Positions 10,797 through 22,852 of a stretch of 64,000 bases of DNA are shown in pieces. The DNA is from Lineolata rhizophorae (lineage: Eukaryota; Ascomycota; Dothideomycetes; Lineolatales; Lineolataceae). How positions within the stretch are numbered: position 1 is the first letter of the stretch; each line of letters opens with the position of its first letter. Location: contig MU001671.1 in assembly GCA_010093515.1 (NCBI GenBank), positions 1,324,535-1,388,534 on the forward strand. The letters are read 5' to 3'. Both the position numbers and the translations under genes were made by a program. The notes beneath the pieces are model-generated. The model worked only from the letters and a program-made list of their open reading frames with translations, was not told the origin of the DNA and did not search any database.

Positions 10797-13700
10797 GGCG
10801 CCGCTATCGCCGCGGCGGGAGCAGGGGAGGCAAAGAGAGATGCAGATGCGGCTGTTATTTTTAATCGGGCGGTCAGGGTCAATGTTGCGCACGCAGGCTG
10901 ATGGCCGCCGGAGAGTTTCCGGGAGGAAGAAATCACCGCTTTGGGACAGAGCCACAGCAGCGCACGATGGAGGCGCGACGGGGCTCTGGCTGCGAGATTG
11001 TCGCCGCGGGACTGGCGGGCCCGCGGAAGCCGAGGCAAGGGCGTCACGATGCTGGGCGGGCGGCTCTGGCTGGCGTCGGGGGGGTGCAGCGCCTTCGGCC
11101 GCCTCCGGGTGTTCGCAGCCCTAGGTCGGGAATGACGTACGCGACCTTCGCTTCCGGCGCGGCGGCGGCACTCAAACCCTCCGGCTGGAAGTGGCCCCTC
11201 GGCCGGGCCCTGGATCCGGAGGCGGCGCGCCGCCCGCCCCCAGGGCCAAGCAAAGGCCCAACTGGACGGGCCTGGCCGGTCCAGCCCAGCCTTGCCGAAT
11301 CAGCGTCTCCGCGTGCGTCCTCCGCCGACGCCATCCAGCGCGCCGGCGCGCTCGATGCAAGCTGAAGACTTCCCTACTGTCGCATCAGCCGCAGCACGGC
11401 CCTGAAGGGAAAAAGCAACGGCCCGCTCGCTCCTGGTTGCCCTCGCGTCTCGGTGGCCTCGCGCCGGCGGTCGTGTTCCTGGACGGCGGAGCGCGCCACA
11501 CCCACATGGACGGGCTCAATGGCGCCGATCTGCAAGGAAGGGGGTTGGTCCATCTCGTTTCGAGGGCGATTGGCTTGGGTCCAAGGGGAAGCGTGATCGC
11601 GAGCGGCTAAGCACGCACGTCCGGTGGCGTCGAGCCGGAAATGTGACCCCCTACGGAACACCGGACGTGTTTCCCTTCGGGCGTTCACTCGCTGGCCGGG
11701 GGCTTGCTTCCCCCTGTCGAGTCAGTTATCGCGGGCCTCGTCTGGATTATTGATTGGCATCTTCTTGCTAAGCCTCCTTCGTGATTGACAGGCAGGCCGG
11801 CCTCGGCTTCTCTCAAAGGGGTCCAAGGTGCACTCCAAAAGCAAGCCTCCCACGAGCTTTGGAACAGTCTCGCCCGGCGGCCTGTCGCCGGCGAACGCGA
11901 CCCTGGCGACCAAGCCTCCAGCCACAAGCGAAAGACGCACCGCGCGCACCCATGCCGCCCCACCGAGGGTCTGGGGGCGGGCGTGCGGCACAGGCCCGCG
12001 CGCGGCCCTACAGCTCGGAGGGGCGGCAAGGGAGGGGGGCTATCTCTATTGGAATCCGGGGTAAAGCGCCAACAACTACATGTTGCCGTGGATGCAGTAT
12101 GTACGGGACGCCTACGTGCGTAGGCATGCACACGCGACCGCCCCTTGGGGCCATGGCGAGGCCCTTCCCAACGGAGAAGAATGCTCCAACCGTCTCGTGA
12201 TATGGCCCCAAGCGCACATGCGCCTGTTGGGCCCGGCGCGCCGTCGCCGGATGCCGGCGCCTGGCCCGTCAGCTCGGTGGACGGCGGGGAAGTCATTGCC
12301 TCGTCCTCATGCGCTCGCGCGCATTAGGGGAACGTTGGGATCCGTGTGCGGGTGCTCCGTGCCTGGTCTACGTAGGTACTACGCAGGGTGCATGGCATCA
12401 GGAAGTGCGTGCGCGCCACGTCCAAGAAGACGCAAAGCGAGAGAGCACGAGCACACGCACGTCGCCGCCTCCACCGCCCGCCGGACTACGAGACGGATGC
12501 TTTTTCCGGGCAACCTACCTAAAGCGCCACATCTTGTCGTCATCGGGTGCCGCGCATGTCCGCCGTGAAGGAAAGTTTCTCCAACGGCGTTTCGGCATCG
12601 GGGGATGGGTGGTGGTTCAGCTGTGCCGGCTGTCGCGGCGCCGGTCTCCGCGCGGCAGGTGGCGGCTACCGCAGAGCGGGAGCTGCCCCAGGAGGCGCGC
12701 TGTTCCGTCCGGTGCTAGGGCCCGGCACCCGGCACGCGCCACCACCAACACATGCTCACCCTGCAGGTCCAGGGCAAGCCACGGGCCGTGGAGCGGGTCG
12801 CCATGGGCTGGCCCTGGAGGGTGAAAAAACAAAATAGACCGAAACGGAAACACGGCGGGAGGGCGGACGCGGTGCGACGGGCGACGCAAACCCGCGATAG
12901 CTGAAGGAAAGCACAGAAGGTGGAGAGACGACATTCTGCAGCATCTGGCGTGCGCATGGTTCGCCGACGCTTCGGGCCAAGGCGGTGCGCCTTGGGGCGT
13001 TCTGCGGGCGGCGGCGCGCTCGGGGGGCGGGTTTTGACAGGGAGCTAGTCCGGCACCGCCAGCCAACGCGAGCAGCGAGAGAGCGCGCCCAAGAGGCTGC
13101 ACGCCCCCAAAGCACGCTCCGTCCCCCCCGAGCGCCCGCTGGCGCTGCCGCGGCGTCGACTAGACGTCTGCGTCTCGAGTATTTGATATCATCAATGCGG
13201 CAGCTTTGCCAAACAAATCCGCTCTCCTCAATAGAGACATGCACTCGAGCCCACGCACAACCAACCCCCCCTCCCCCAATCGCCCAGGCCGCATCACCAC
13301 CGAACCCACCCCCTCCCCCCCCAAGAGAGTCCCCAAAAATGCCCGTTTCAGACGCCGGGCGAGATATAACATCCAGGCCCTCGTCCGCCAGGCCAACCTC
13401 CTCCAAAGCAATCACCCGCACAGCCCGCAAACCCCAGTCGTGCTCCCTCAACCCCAGTACCTGACCTGGAGAACCAAGGCCTAGATTCACCGCCCAAACC
13501 ACTTTTAGCACGCGTCCAGTTCCAGGGTTCGGCCAACCCCGTCGTTAGTTTCGCCTACAAAGCTGTTGGCCCTCTATATTAAAACTTCCCTTGGGTCCCC
13601 CGAATTATTATTTCCTGCCGCCAAACTTTTCAAATAGCGCGTAAGTTCGCACGCAAATTTACTATATTCTCGTTCCGCCGGACACTTCCGTTTTCTTTTT

Positions 13701-13916
13701 TTTTTGGCGTGGCCGTTTCCTTCGCGGCCCGTTGTCGTCCATGAACCCCACCATCGAATAGAGTATAGCTACAGGCGCGCGAAAGAGAGAGAGGGAAGGC
13801 CCGTCTGGAGTGCTTCCTCGGTCTTTCTTTTTCCTATTATCTTCAAAGCTCATTCATGCGCGGCAGCAACCGACGTCGTCAATTTTTCAGTCGTGCCACC
13901 ACCGTCCTCTTCCTCG
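10797..13916. other. Intergenic between divergent genes; no gene supported
   Basis: About 3.1 kb of mostly very GC-rich DNA between the aldo-keto reductase (-) and the gene at 13917 (+). Many long open frames overlap on both strands, as expected at this base composition. None has recognisable motifs, and the antisense 12756-13511 frame is Gly/Arg/Pro-rich filler. From 13560 to 13916 the DNA becomes more AT-rich and pyrimidine-rich, typical of a fungal promoter and leader. Confidence 0.45.
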
Positions 13917-14648
13917 ATGGCTTTCCCTGGTAATCCCGACATCAACCCGGAGCAGTTCCTGCGTGATGCTCACTTCGGTGCCTCAGGCGCGTCGGTCGAC
14001 ACCCCGTCCGGCATGACGGGCGACCCGCAGTTCGACATCTTCGACTGGCACCCGGCGTACCAGAGCTGCCAGCGCTACTTCCTGGACCACGCGCAGCACA
14101 ACGGCAGCGTGCAGGCCGTGGCGGCCCTCATCAACATCTGCCTGCCGTTCCAGTGGACGCCGGCGCCCATCGTCAACTCGGGCCAGCCGCCGCAGGCCGG
14201 CGCGGGGCCCGGCGCGTACCAGACAGCGTGGCCGCGGCCGGGCCCCGTCGCCTCGTCCCGGCAGGGTCCCTACTCGTGGGTGTCGCTCGTGCCCTTCGTG
14301 CGGCGGCTGGTGGTGACGGGCTTCGACAAGGAGGCGGTGCTACACGGCTTCTTCGGCGACGAGTGGCGCAAGGGCGTCGGGCCGATGCAGGAGTGCGAGC
14401 GGCGCAACTACCTCTTCGCGGCCAAGAGCGTCGGCTGGGCCAAGGTCAAGCTCCAGTACGACATGAGCCCGCAGGAGACGGTGCCGTTCCTGCGGCCGCT
14501 GCAGAACGTCGAGCTGGCCGAGATCGAGGGCGCCGAGAAGACGTGGAGCGAGTGGCTGGCCATGGAGGACTGGATGGTCGGCCCGCGGGCGCCGGACGAG
14601 ATGCGCGAGGAGCCGACGGCGGACGTGCTCAGACACTCGGAAGACTGA
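13917..14648 (+). CDS. Conserved fungal protein ('ILP is an apoptosis inhibitor' family)
   Basis: A single exon of 243 residues. The frame is open for 71 codons further upstream, but that part is low in codon bias and pyrimidine-rich, so I chose ATG 13917 (MAFPGNPDINPEQFLRDAHFG), where strong GC3 bias begins. Motifs typical of the family are FDWHPAYQSCQRYFLDHAQHN (about 41-61), YSWVSLVPFVRRLVVTGFD, VLHGFFGDEWRKGVGP, ERRNYLFAAKSVGWAKVK and the acidic end WSEWLAMEDWMVGPRAPDEM. From memory these proteins are widespread in filamentous ascomycetes and carry the automatic product name given above. I know of no biochemical support for that name and see no BIR or other apoptosis domain. The protein has no signal peptide or membrane segment and is probably soluble. 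Confidence 0.9.
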   Translation: MAFPGNPDINPEQFLRDAHFGASGASVDTPSGMTGDPQFDIFDWHPAYQSCQRYFLDHAQHNGSVQAVAALINICLPFQWTPAPIVNSGQPPQAGAGPGAYQTAWPRPGPVASSRQGPYSWVSLVPFVRRLVVTGFDKEAVLHGFFGDEWRKGVGPMQECERRNYLFAAKSVGWAKVKLQYDMSPQETVPFLRPLQNVELAEIEGAEKTWSEWLAMEDWMVGPRAPDEMREEPTADVLRHSED

Positions 14649-16131
14649 GGCGGCCTGAGGGTGACGCGTAGAGCGGATCTGGACGAGGAGCGGCTAGGAG
14701 GCGGCGGGATGAACGAAATGCTGGCGGAAAAAAGCAGTAGCGATACAGGACCGGGAGCGGGAATTCTTGTTGTTTGGAGGAAGGGCGGGAGCCCCGTGGG
14801 TAAGGGGCGATCAGGGTCCCTTGGCCATCAGGGGGAGGGGGGGGAGAGAGAACGACAAAGCAGGCTCGATTTGGGAAGTCCTGGAAGCACACGATCAACA
14901 AGGGGCTAGGAGACCAGGAGTGACGGGGACGGGGCTATCCGAGCTGCATGCATGTGCATTTGGCGGTGGAGTATAAGGCGCAAAAATTAGGGACTTCATT
15001 TTTTTTTTCTATTTTCTTTCGCGGGTTGCATGCACTACAACTGCAAACGGCGCTTGAGATTACGATGACGATGACGCATGGCGTTGGATAGATGCGGGCC
15101 CGAGGACGTTTCAATTCTGTCCAGCCAGTCGAGGCCGGCTACTCCGGCAGTGCGAAGCAAGTTTGGGGGAATTCATTGTAGGCCTATTTTTGGTTCCTTT
15201 TTTTTTTTGGCTAGTAGTTTAGGTACGGGAGGATTGGGTGATTCGGTCGAGTAGAAGGTCGGCGATCTTTCCGCCGAAGTCGACGATCTCGCGCTCTCCG
15301 TCCGGCGGCGACACCGAAGCGGTGGTAAGGCCATTGGTAGCCAAAAGCCCAAGCAGAAATTTTGATTTTGATTCAGTGCTTCGTAACCTTTTTCTGCATT
15401 CTCCCTACTAGCCGCGCATGGGACGAGCCAGGAATGACGGAGATGGCTTGGGGAGAGCGCACGGGGGAAGCAGGTAGCATCCAGATAGGAAATCGGGCAG
15501 TAATGCGACGCTGTGATGTTATTGTTTCTTTGCTGCCAAAGAGGTGCGGCCTCGCAGTTCGGAGGGTCACAAGCAGCAAACGAAAAAAAGTTTGTTGGCT
15601 GTGCACGCCTTGCTAGGCGCGGCCAGCCACCGCCCCCGGCTGCCGCGGCCCCCAATCAGACGGCCGCTACAGCAAAGCGGCGGCGTTCGCCCGGCGCCGA
15701 GCGTCCTCCACAGCTTCGCCTGGCCTTGCCGTCCCTGCCCTGGCCTTGCTGCAGCTAGTAGCTCCCCACCCACACACTTCCGCAGCAGAACGTACGGTCC
15801 CTATCCCGGTCCGCGACTACGACGACGGAAGCTCCTCCTCTCCCTGGAGCAGCCCGCGCCCGCGGTGTGTGACCGGACTAGACGGTTTGCGCGGCCGCAA
15901 CTACGTCCTTCATCCCGGCGCGCCAAGCCTGCATCGCGGCCGGGGCAACAGAGACCTCGCTGCGCGTCGCCACGCTGAAAAAAAAAGAAGGTGACGACTG
16001 AGGGGGCTTTGAGTGGTGGTGGCTCCGGAGAGAGCATAATCAATTGAACTTGCCGCAAACATACACGAACGCCTCCCATTCCACTCCCCCCCTCCCCCCC
16101 TCCATTCCACTCCCAGCAGCGCGCGCGGACA
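14649..16131. other. Intergenic with one isolated exon-like segment
   Basis: 3' flank of the gene at 13917 and promoter/leader of MED5. It contains a possible orphan terminal exon on the minus strand (15219-15404), listed separately, and C-rich leader DNA at 16078-16115. Nothing else is recognised. Confidence 0.45.
15219..15404 (-). other. Orphan exon-like open segment, unrecognised
   Basis: On the minus strand this frame is open for 61 codons to a TAA at 15219. Its last half is GC3-biased and reads like a helical protein end: TTASVSPPDGEREIVDF, then GGKIADLLLDRITQSSRT. There is no ATG in frame, and a stop closes the frame on the upstream side, so it would have to be a 3' terminal exon or a gene remnant. 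I found no matching upstream exon between 15404 and 16131. It may also be chance. Confidence 0.25.
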
Positions 16132-19100
16132 ATGGAGCCTCCGTCAAAAGCATGGAGCGCCTTCTTTGCCGCCTGCTTCCAGCGGCGCATCAGAGCTGAC
16201 GGATTTGACGCGTTCGCCACCGAGCTCCACGGCCGGTTTCCGCTCCCCGGCCCCAGCCTGGCGGCCTTGCTCTTGAGGCCGCTAGGCCTGCAGCAGCGGC
16301 GGCAACTTCGGCGCCAGCCAAAGGCGCACGGCACTGCTCACGGCGGCAGCCAACAACAACAACACCAGCAGCAGCAGCAGCAGCAGCAGACCCAGCTGCC
16401 GACTTCGGCAGTGGTGGACCCCTTGATCCTCGTCTATCTGGATCGCCTCCTGGCCGCCGAATATGTCAATTGCTCCGACGTGCTGTACGTGCTGCTGTGG
16501 CTGGCCACCGGGGCCCACGACGAGCAGGACGGCCATCACCACGGCCCGCCGAAGCCGGCGGCGGGGGTGCCAGGGGCAGTGGCGGACGGAGCCGGCCAAC
16601 ACCAGCGCGACGGGGACTCGCGTTCGGCGTCGGCGTCGTCGTCCCGGTGCCCCCCGGACCTCGAGGAGCACGTCTTCTTCCGGCTCGCAAAGTGCTTCAC
16701 GGCCCCCGACCAACCGCGCACGGTGGCCGACGCCCGCCGCGTCCTCATCCTCGCCGCGCGATGGATGTCCTTCCTCGCGGCCAGCGACTCGATGCAGCAG
16801 GCCATGGCCGCCGCCGACGGCATCCAGCACGTCCAGCCGCAGTCGGCCATGGTCCGCGAGGCCTTTGGCACGCTGCTGCTGGCCCTCACGGAGAACCAGC
16901 GCGTGGTCGGGGTCCTCACCCATCTCCTATCCAAGGGTTAGTCGTTTCGTCCGTCTCGTGTTTTGTTCCCCTTTTTGTCCAAGGAGGACCCGCCTGGGCG
17001 TTATTAACTCTTGCTGTTTTCCGCGAATGTACTACTCTGATTGCACGACGCCACGCAAACGCACACCCACGCTATTACACAGACTAACACGACAGAGCAG
17101 AGTTTCGGCAGTCGTTTGGACAGAATCTCTCTCTGTTCATTCCCTTTTTGGCCCAGACGTCCATCCAGATCTCCAATAGGCTCGAGGTGTTCCAAAAGGA
17201 ACATGGCTTGGGCGGAGAGTCGATCAACGACCTTGCCGGCACGGCTGAGAAAGCTAGCTTCGACGCCATGCAGCTCGAGGCTATCTTGGATCTGCCAGCG
17301 GTCAATACTCGGGCTGGCATGTACATCTTCCTGAGCTCATTGGTCTGTTGTTCCTCGCGATCGTTTCTTGTGGTGGTCCGAGAAGGCAGGACTAACCCTT
17401 GAACGTCTAGCTCGCTGCGCGGCCCCTGACGGACGACCATATGGTTCTAAACTATCTGAATATGAGATACAAAGTATGTTGGCGCATGTTACGGGCATGA
17501 TGGGCGTTTTTTTCTAACACGGACTAGGGAGACGTGCACAGTTTGATCGTCGAACTCATTACGGGATCGTTCGACATCCTCGCCAACGGCATGTACAGAA
17601 ACGAGAGCCCCCATACCATGTCTGTCATGAGGTCGTTTCTCGTAAACAAAGTGCCTCTGCTGCTCACGGTCCTCTCGCAATCAATGTTCCCGCCCTTGAC
17701 GGCCGAATATTGCATCACGCAGGCACTCAGCCACGTCGACCCGAACACATTTCCGCCTCCTTCTGGAAATTTCAACTTTACAAGCGACAACAGTTCGCTG
17801 TCGGACATGCGGCAAGACTTTCTGTTCGCGTGCTGTCTGCACCAGTTGATTCCAGAAGATAGTATCGAGAGGTTGCTGGGCGAAGCGCCGCTCTCGTCGC
17901 TCCCGGCTGGCGGGAAGTACGTCAAAGAGACACTAGTGGCTCAGTGCTCCACGAATCCGGAGCGAGTGGAAGAGCTCTTGAATGAGCTCGAGAGTTTCGA
18001 TGGCAATGCCGGGGCCATCGTGGGCGCTGTTACAGAGGTAATGGCAAGAATATTCCGCATCGTAGCTGATCTGATTGTTGACCGCTCGAACGAAAGATTA
18101 TCCGCAACTTCTGCTCGACCAAGGAAACTCTGTCCTTGAAGTCAATATGCTACTCGTTGTCACGAAAGCCCCAGTCTCTAGATGTCATGATGCAGTTCAC
18201 GTCGCCGGCTAGTATTTTGCAGCCTCTCTGCCAGCTGCTGGACAGTTGGAAATGCGACGATGACCAAGGTAATTCAATCCGATCTTCCAGCAAATATCCA
18301 TTACTGATTACGTAAAGGCGAATACCAGCCCGTTTATGACGAGTTTGGGGCGGTATTGCTGCTGGTCCTGGCGTTTGTCCATCGTTACGATCTGAGCAGC
18401 TTCGATATCGGACTCGATCCTGCCTCATTTGTCTCACAGTTCTTAGACCACGGCCACCTGAGCATCCCGCTCGATTCTCTTACCGAGGATCAAAACAAGC
18501 ATCTTGGAGGGTGGCTCAAAGGCCTCTTCGAAGGCATTGAGGATGAACTGATGTCAACCTGCCGCCCGCAGGAATTCTACATGCTTGTTCCGACACTGAT
18601 GAACCAGATACTCTTCGCTTGTTCTGAAGATGTGCTGTCGCTCGAGACTGTCAAGGGAGGATTGGAATGTAAGCTCTCCCAATGATTTTTGTGAATACTA
18701 CTATTGACCTTTGTGACTAGTCCTGCTGGAAACATTCCTTTTGCCGTCTCTCGTGAGCGCTATCAGCTGGATGGCGACACATGCTCTCGAGACTTCCAAC
18801 AGGGATCTCGACATCCTCGTACAAATAATCAACAAGCTAGTCCAGCCGACATCCATCTCAGGAGATGCGCAAATCATGCATGGGACGATCCTCGCGATAG
18901 TTTCGAGTAGGCTGGACAAATGCATGCGGACATTGCGACGTCGCACGTCCAACTCTCACGAGATCGATACGCTCCTTCAAGCCATCAAACCACATCTCCA
19001 CTACGAGCGCAGTCCCTACAGCTCTATCCAAGAGATCGAGACTTGGACCTCCGCGCCGGGCAGCAACATGCGCCTCGCCGTCAAGAACCTCCTCCAATCC

Positions 19101-19925
19101 CTCGTCACTTGGTCCATCGCTCCCGAAATGGCCAACCCACCCTCATACTCGCACCGCCAATTCTTTACCGCCACCAACCTCAACGGCGCGCACAAGGTGC
19201 TTGGGGCCTTGCTCGAGGAGACCAAAACCCAGACAGAAACGGGTAATGGCTCGCTTGCCATCGACGTCGCTTCGTCCCTCATATGCGCCCCATCGGCCGA
19301 CAACAGCCCGGTCGCGATAGACTGGCTCGGCTTCCCCGCAACCGTTCACGCCCACCAGCAGCAACAGGGCCATCCAACGCAGCTGCGCACCCGCCTCAAC
19401 CTACGCGACGCTCTCCGCGGAGCCGTGTCAGGCAGCGGCGACGCCGCTAGCCTGCTGGCGCGGGACCCGGGCATGGCCGAGGCGCTCGTCCGCCTGCACC
19501 GCCGCGTCGAGGCGCAGCTGGCGCCCGCGGCGACGGCGGTCGATCCCGCGGCGGCGGCGGCCGGCGGCGCCGCCGGCCTGCACGACATCGCGGCCGCCGA
19601 CGTGGCGGCCCAGATGGCGGCCGCCGACGTCGACATCATGCAGGGCATGGACGACATGGCCGGGCTGGGGGGCGCGGCCGGAGACGCCGCCGGCGCGGGA
19701 GGCGCGGCGGCCGCGGAGGCGGAGGACCTCGAGCGCCAGTTGGAGATGGCGGCGGCGGGGGGTGCTGATGACGGGGGCGCGGCGGCGGCGGAGCTGGATG
19801 CGGCGTTGGGGATTGACTCGCTGGGAGGGGATATGGATGCGGGGGGGTTCGGGGTTCTGGGGGATGGGGATGATGATATTTTTGCGGGGCTGGACGATAT
19901 CGGCGCTGAGATGGAGAATTATTGA
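16132..19925 (+). CDS. MED5: Mediator of RNA polymerase II transcription subunit 5
   Basis: MED5 (Nut1) is a tail-module subunit of Mediator in the nucleus. Seven exons (16132-16936, 17101-17342, 17411-17473, 17528-18037, 18097-18268, 18318-18668, 18721-19925) give 1115 residues, near the usual 900-1100. The N-terminus [15 protein letters not shown] is the common MED5 opening. It is followed by a Gln/His tract around residues 72-86 encoded by a CAG run. The middle shows [42 protein letters not shown]-rich helices and [20 protein letters not shown], all typical of the family. A Gly/Ala-rich linker (about 920-1080) precedes the acidic tail [18 protein letters not shown]. Intron 2 has a GTCTGT donor, the least canonical junction; the others are GTTAGT, GTATGT, GTAATG, GTAATT and GTAAGC. 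Every junction keeps frame. Confidence 0.95.
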
Positions 19926-20816
19926 GGTCGGTGTCAGTGTCTTGGATGATGGTTCATGGGCAATACGCGCGCTAGTTCTGGTTTGTTGATTGGTTTTGGC
20001 TGGGAAAAGGGGTCATGGACGGATTGGTACGACGATAGGAGAGGCCATGTTCGGCCTTCTTTTCATGTCTGATGATGACGAGCTATGCGCAAGGGATTGC
20101 TGCATGAATGGGAATGGGAAACTGCGGCCTCTTGCAACGGCGTCCTATTTCGGTTTGGCAATCTGCTAAGCTGAAAAGTAACAAATTCAGGGTTCAAGTA
20201 GCGGAACTAGTTCTATCCGCACTTTGCTGATTCCGCGCTGACTTTGTTTGATTAGCAATATGCATTATAGAAACTTTGGAAACGCCCAAATGGACTGGGT
20301 GTTTCAAGGAAATTGTTTTGACCAAGCTTCTGAACTAGCCCAGCACCGATAGCCGAACAGAAGCAGGAGCAGGTCTAATCGATACGTGTACTACGTAAGT
20401 GCGAGATACCAATAGCCGAGGCCGGGACATCGGTATTCTTTGGCAATCGTCTTCCTTTCGGGACCATGAATTCCGATTTCCGTATTTCTGTCAACTCCTA
20501 CTCGTGAAATGTTCTTAGACACGTAGCTTCATTTCCGACAAGGGCGCTCTTCCTCACTTCCATAAAGCTGATTCCTGATCTTGGCCTCGCACCCTGCCAA
20601 TCGAGGGGCTTATTCCACGCGCGAGCAATCCAATCATCGGACCGAAAGCGGGGCAGTTCTTACTTACCCAGTTCGGCTTCCCGGGCACCATTTCACGTTC
20701 GCCTTACTAAATATATATAGCTGGAGACTTCCCGCACCCGCCTCTACTGCGCGGACATCCTGTTCAAATCTAGATTGGAAAGCGCTTGCCCAGATAACCC
20801 AAAGCTGTCCGCGACG
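19926..20816. other. Intergenic between MED5 and the short-chain dehydrogenase
   Basis: About 0.9 kb, moderately AT-rich, with no reading frame of note. It holds the 3' flank of MED5 and the promoter of the next gene, including a TATATATA box at 20712-20719. Confidence 0.55.
20712..20719 (+). promoter_or_regulatory. TATA box of the short-chain dehydrogenase gene
   Basis: TATATATA about 100 nt upstream of the ATG at 20817, in otherwise mixed-composition DNA. Position and sequence suit a TATA element; transcription start is not known. Confidence 0.5.
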
Positions 20817-22449
20817 ATGCCGTACAGCCTGAAGGGCAGGAACGTGCTGGTCACGGGCGGATCGCGGTACGTGTAGAGTTTCCACCAACACACACACACG
20901 CACACAATCTTCTTTCGAATCTACTAGTGCAACGGCCTGGCCTTCCTTCCAGCATTGTTCTTTCCCCGCCCCATCCCCCGCCCGTCAGACCGCGATAGTG
21001 GAGAGGCGAACATCGCACGACGTTACGCGCCTCCGTTGACGCAACAGCAGCGGCCTCGGCGCCGTCATATGCCACAAGTTCGCGGCCGAGGGCTGCAACG
21101 TCATCATCAACTACGTGAGCAACGCGGCGGCGGCGGAAGAGGTCAAAGCGGGGCTGGACAAGGAGTTTGACGTGAAGGTTTTCATTATGAAAGCGGTCAG
21201 TGTTTCGGTTTGGGAGCGCTTGTCCCTCGAGCGAGGTTTCCCAACGCGCAATTCTGATGAGGAGCATTGATATCGTACAGGATTGCGGTGTCACTGCCGA
21301 ATGCGAAAAGCTTGTCAGAGACACGATCGATATTCTCGGGGGCGTAGACATAATAATTGGAAACGCGGTAAGTTGGACTCGAACTCATATCACATTGTTA
21401 CAATCCCTTCGCGCCATCTCTAAATTCATACAAGCTTCCAACACACAATACTCAAGCCCCTTGCAAAATCCGTCATATAGCACGTCCTCCCGAATACTAA
21501 ACACTTTTGTAGGGCTGGACCCGCTTCTCCACCTTTGCCGATCTAGACGCCCTTTCGGAGGATGAATGGGACAAGGTACGCACAGCAGCACGCTAGCAGC
21601 AACAATTCTCAGCCTGACCAAGGCCCACCACTAGTGCTGGGCTACCAACGTAAAAGGCCAGATGGCGCTGCTCCGCGCCGCCATGCCGACTTTCAACGCC
21701 AACCCCGACGGCGGCGCCGTCATCTACACGTCTTCCATCGCGGTATGCGTATAACAAAACCAAACATAAGCCCCGGTTTTCCGCCCCCGAGACGTCGGGA
21801 TGCCTCACTAACGCTGCCAACAAAACAACAAGGGCGTTTCGCAAGGCGGCAGCTCCATGGCGTACGCCGTCACCAAGGCGGCGCAGCTGCAGCTCATGAA
21901 GTGCCTAGCCGCGACGCAGGGGCCCAAAGTGCGCGTCAACGCCGTGCTGCCCGGCCTGCTCCTGACGGACTGGGTGAGTTGCTGTTTTGCCAAAATCCGT
22001 GACGTTCTTTTGGCTCGCACCTGGAACGAGATAGGAGGGATGAGTGTGACGAGGCGAGAAGAACGAATGTGGGATGAAAAAGTTAATCACATTCCTGGTC
22101 GCTGCGGCAGGGCATGAAATATTCCGTCGAGGCGCGCGAGGCTCTGCAGGAGAAGGCGGCGCTCAAGAGGGCCGTAAGTGCAAGAACTCCAACTCCTTCT
22201 CGCCGGCAGGGCAAAGGAACAAAGGACTAAAAGCAGCTGGTAATTGAGTAGGTTGATCTGGGCGACTGCGCTGATGCATTCATCATGCTGGCAAAGAATA
22301 CCTCCATCACCGGGATGAAGGTCCAAGTCGGTAAGACATGCCCGTTATCACGTCCTGCCTGGCGGGTTCCCGCATATGCGTTTCTCGCCCAGATATTGTA
22401 AACTGAACCGTGGTTGGCAGATGCGGGTCTGAAAATAGATACTCCCTGA
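20817..22449 (+). CDS. Short-chain dehydrogenase/reductase (SDR), classical type
   Basis: NAD(P)(H)-dependent oxidoreductase with a Rossmann fold. Nine exons (20817-20866, 21051-21195, 21281-21367, 21513-21575, 21635-21742, 21833-21973, 22111-22173, 22252-22330, 22421-22449) give 254 residues, the usual classical SDR length. Landmarks are the cofactor motif TGGSRGLG at 13-20, NAGWTR, the TNVKGQ helix, the Ser of YTSSIAG near 148-149 and the active YAVTK with Tyr162 and Lys166. KVRVNAVLPGLL and the end ITGMKVQVDAGLKIDTP complete the fold. Eight introns in 1.6 kb is intron-dense for this window, and most are phase 0. Intron 2 uses a GTCAGT donor. Substrate cannot be predicted; the closest feel is to 3-ketoacyl-ACP-reductase-like fungal SDRs. 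It converges with the transacylase gene, with 403 nt between stops. Confidence 0.93.
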
Positions 22450-22852
22450 TCGACCGGCCAAGGGGATGCGTGCATAACCGCTGTGTTGAATAAGCGCTAG
22501 TTGAGGGGTTGAAAGGAGAAGGTTTGGTTGATCGGACTGGTGGTATTATGTAGACAAGCCAACCAATTGCGAATTTGTGGCGTTCGCCAAAAGTCTTTTT
22601 TGATCACCTCCTATTAAAACTTGGGGGCGGGTCGCAGAATGGGTCACAGGATTAAGCGCCCAGGTGATGGGAGTTCCCGACGTGGCGTGGCTGTGGGGTT
22701 GGAAACCGCGTCGCATTGTCGAATAACCGCGCGTGTGATAAGATACTCGCCCCGCTCGAGAGGAAGCCCCTCCAAGGCAGCGAAATGTTTTGGAATTGCG
22801 TGGATTGATGACGCAGGGCTAAGCCACGCGCAAACGGCCAAATCGGACTCGC
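22450..22852. other. Convergent 3' flanks
   Basis: 403 nt between the stop codons of the SDR (+) and the malonyl transacylase (-). No gene or strong hairpin is seen; both polyadenylation regions must lie here. Confidence 0.6.

Noticed and set aside
12756-13511. 251-codon minus-strand open frame
   Set aside because: Gly/Arg/Pro-rich filler without motifs, in a region where every frame is open because of GC content.
13704-13916. Upstream ATG extending the 'ILP' gene by 71 codons
   Set aside because: The extension lacks GC3 bias, looks like a leader, and the family starts at MAFPGN.
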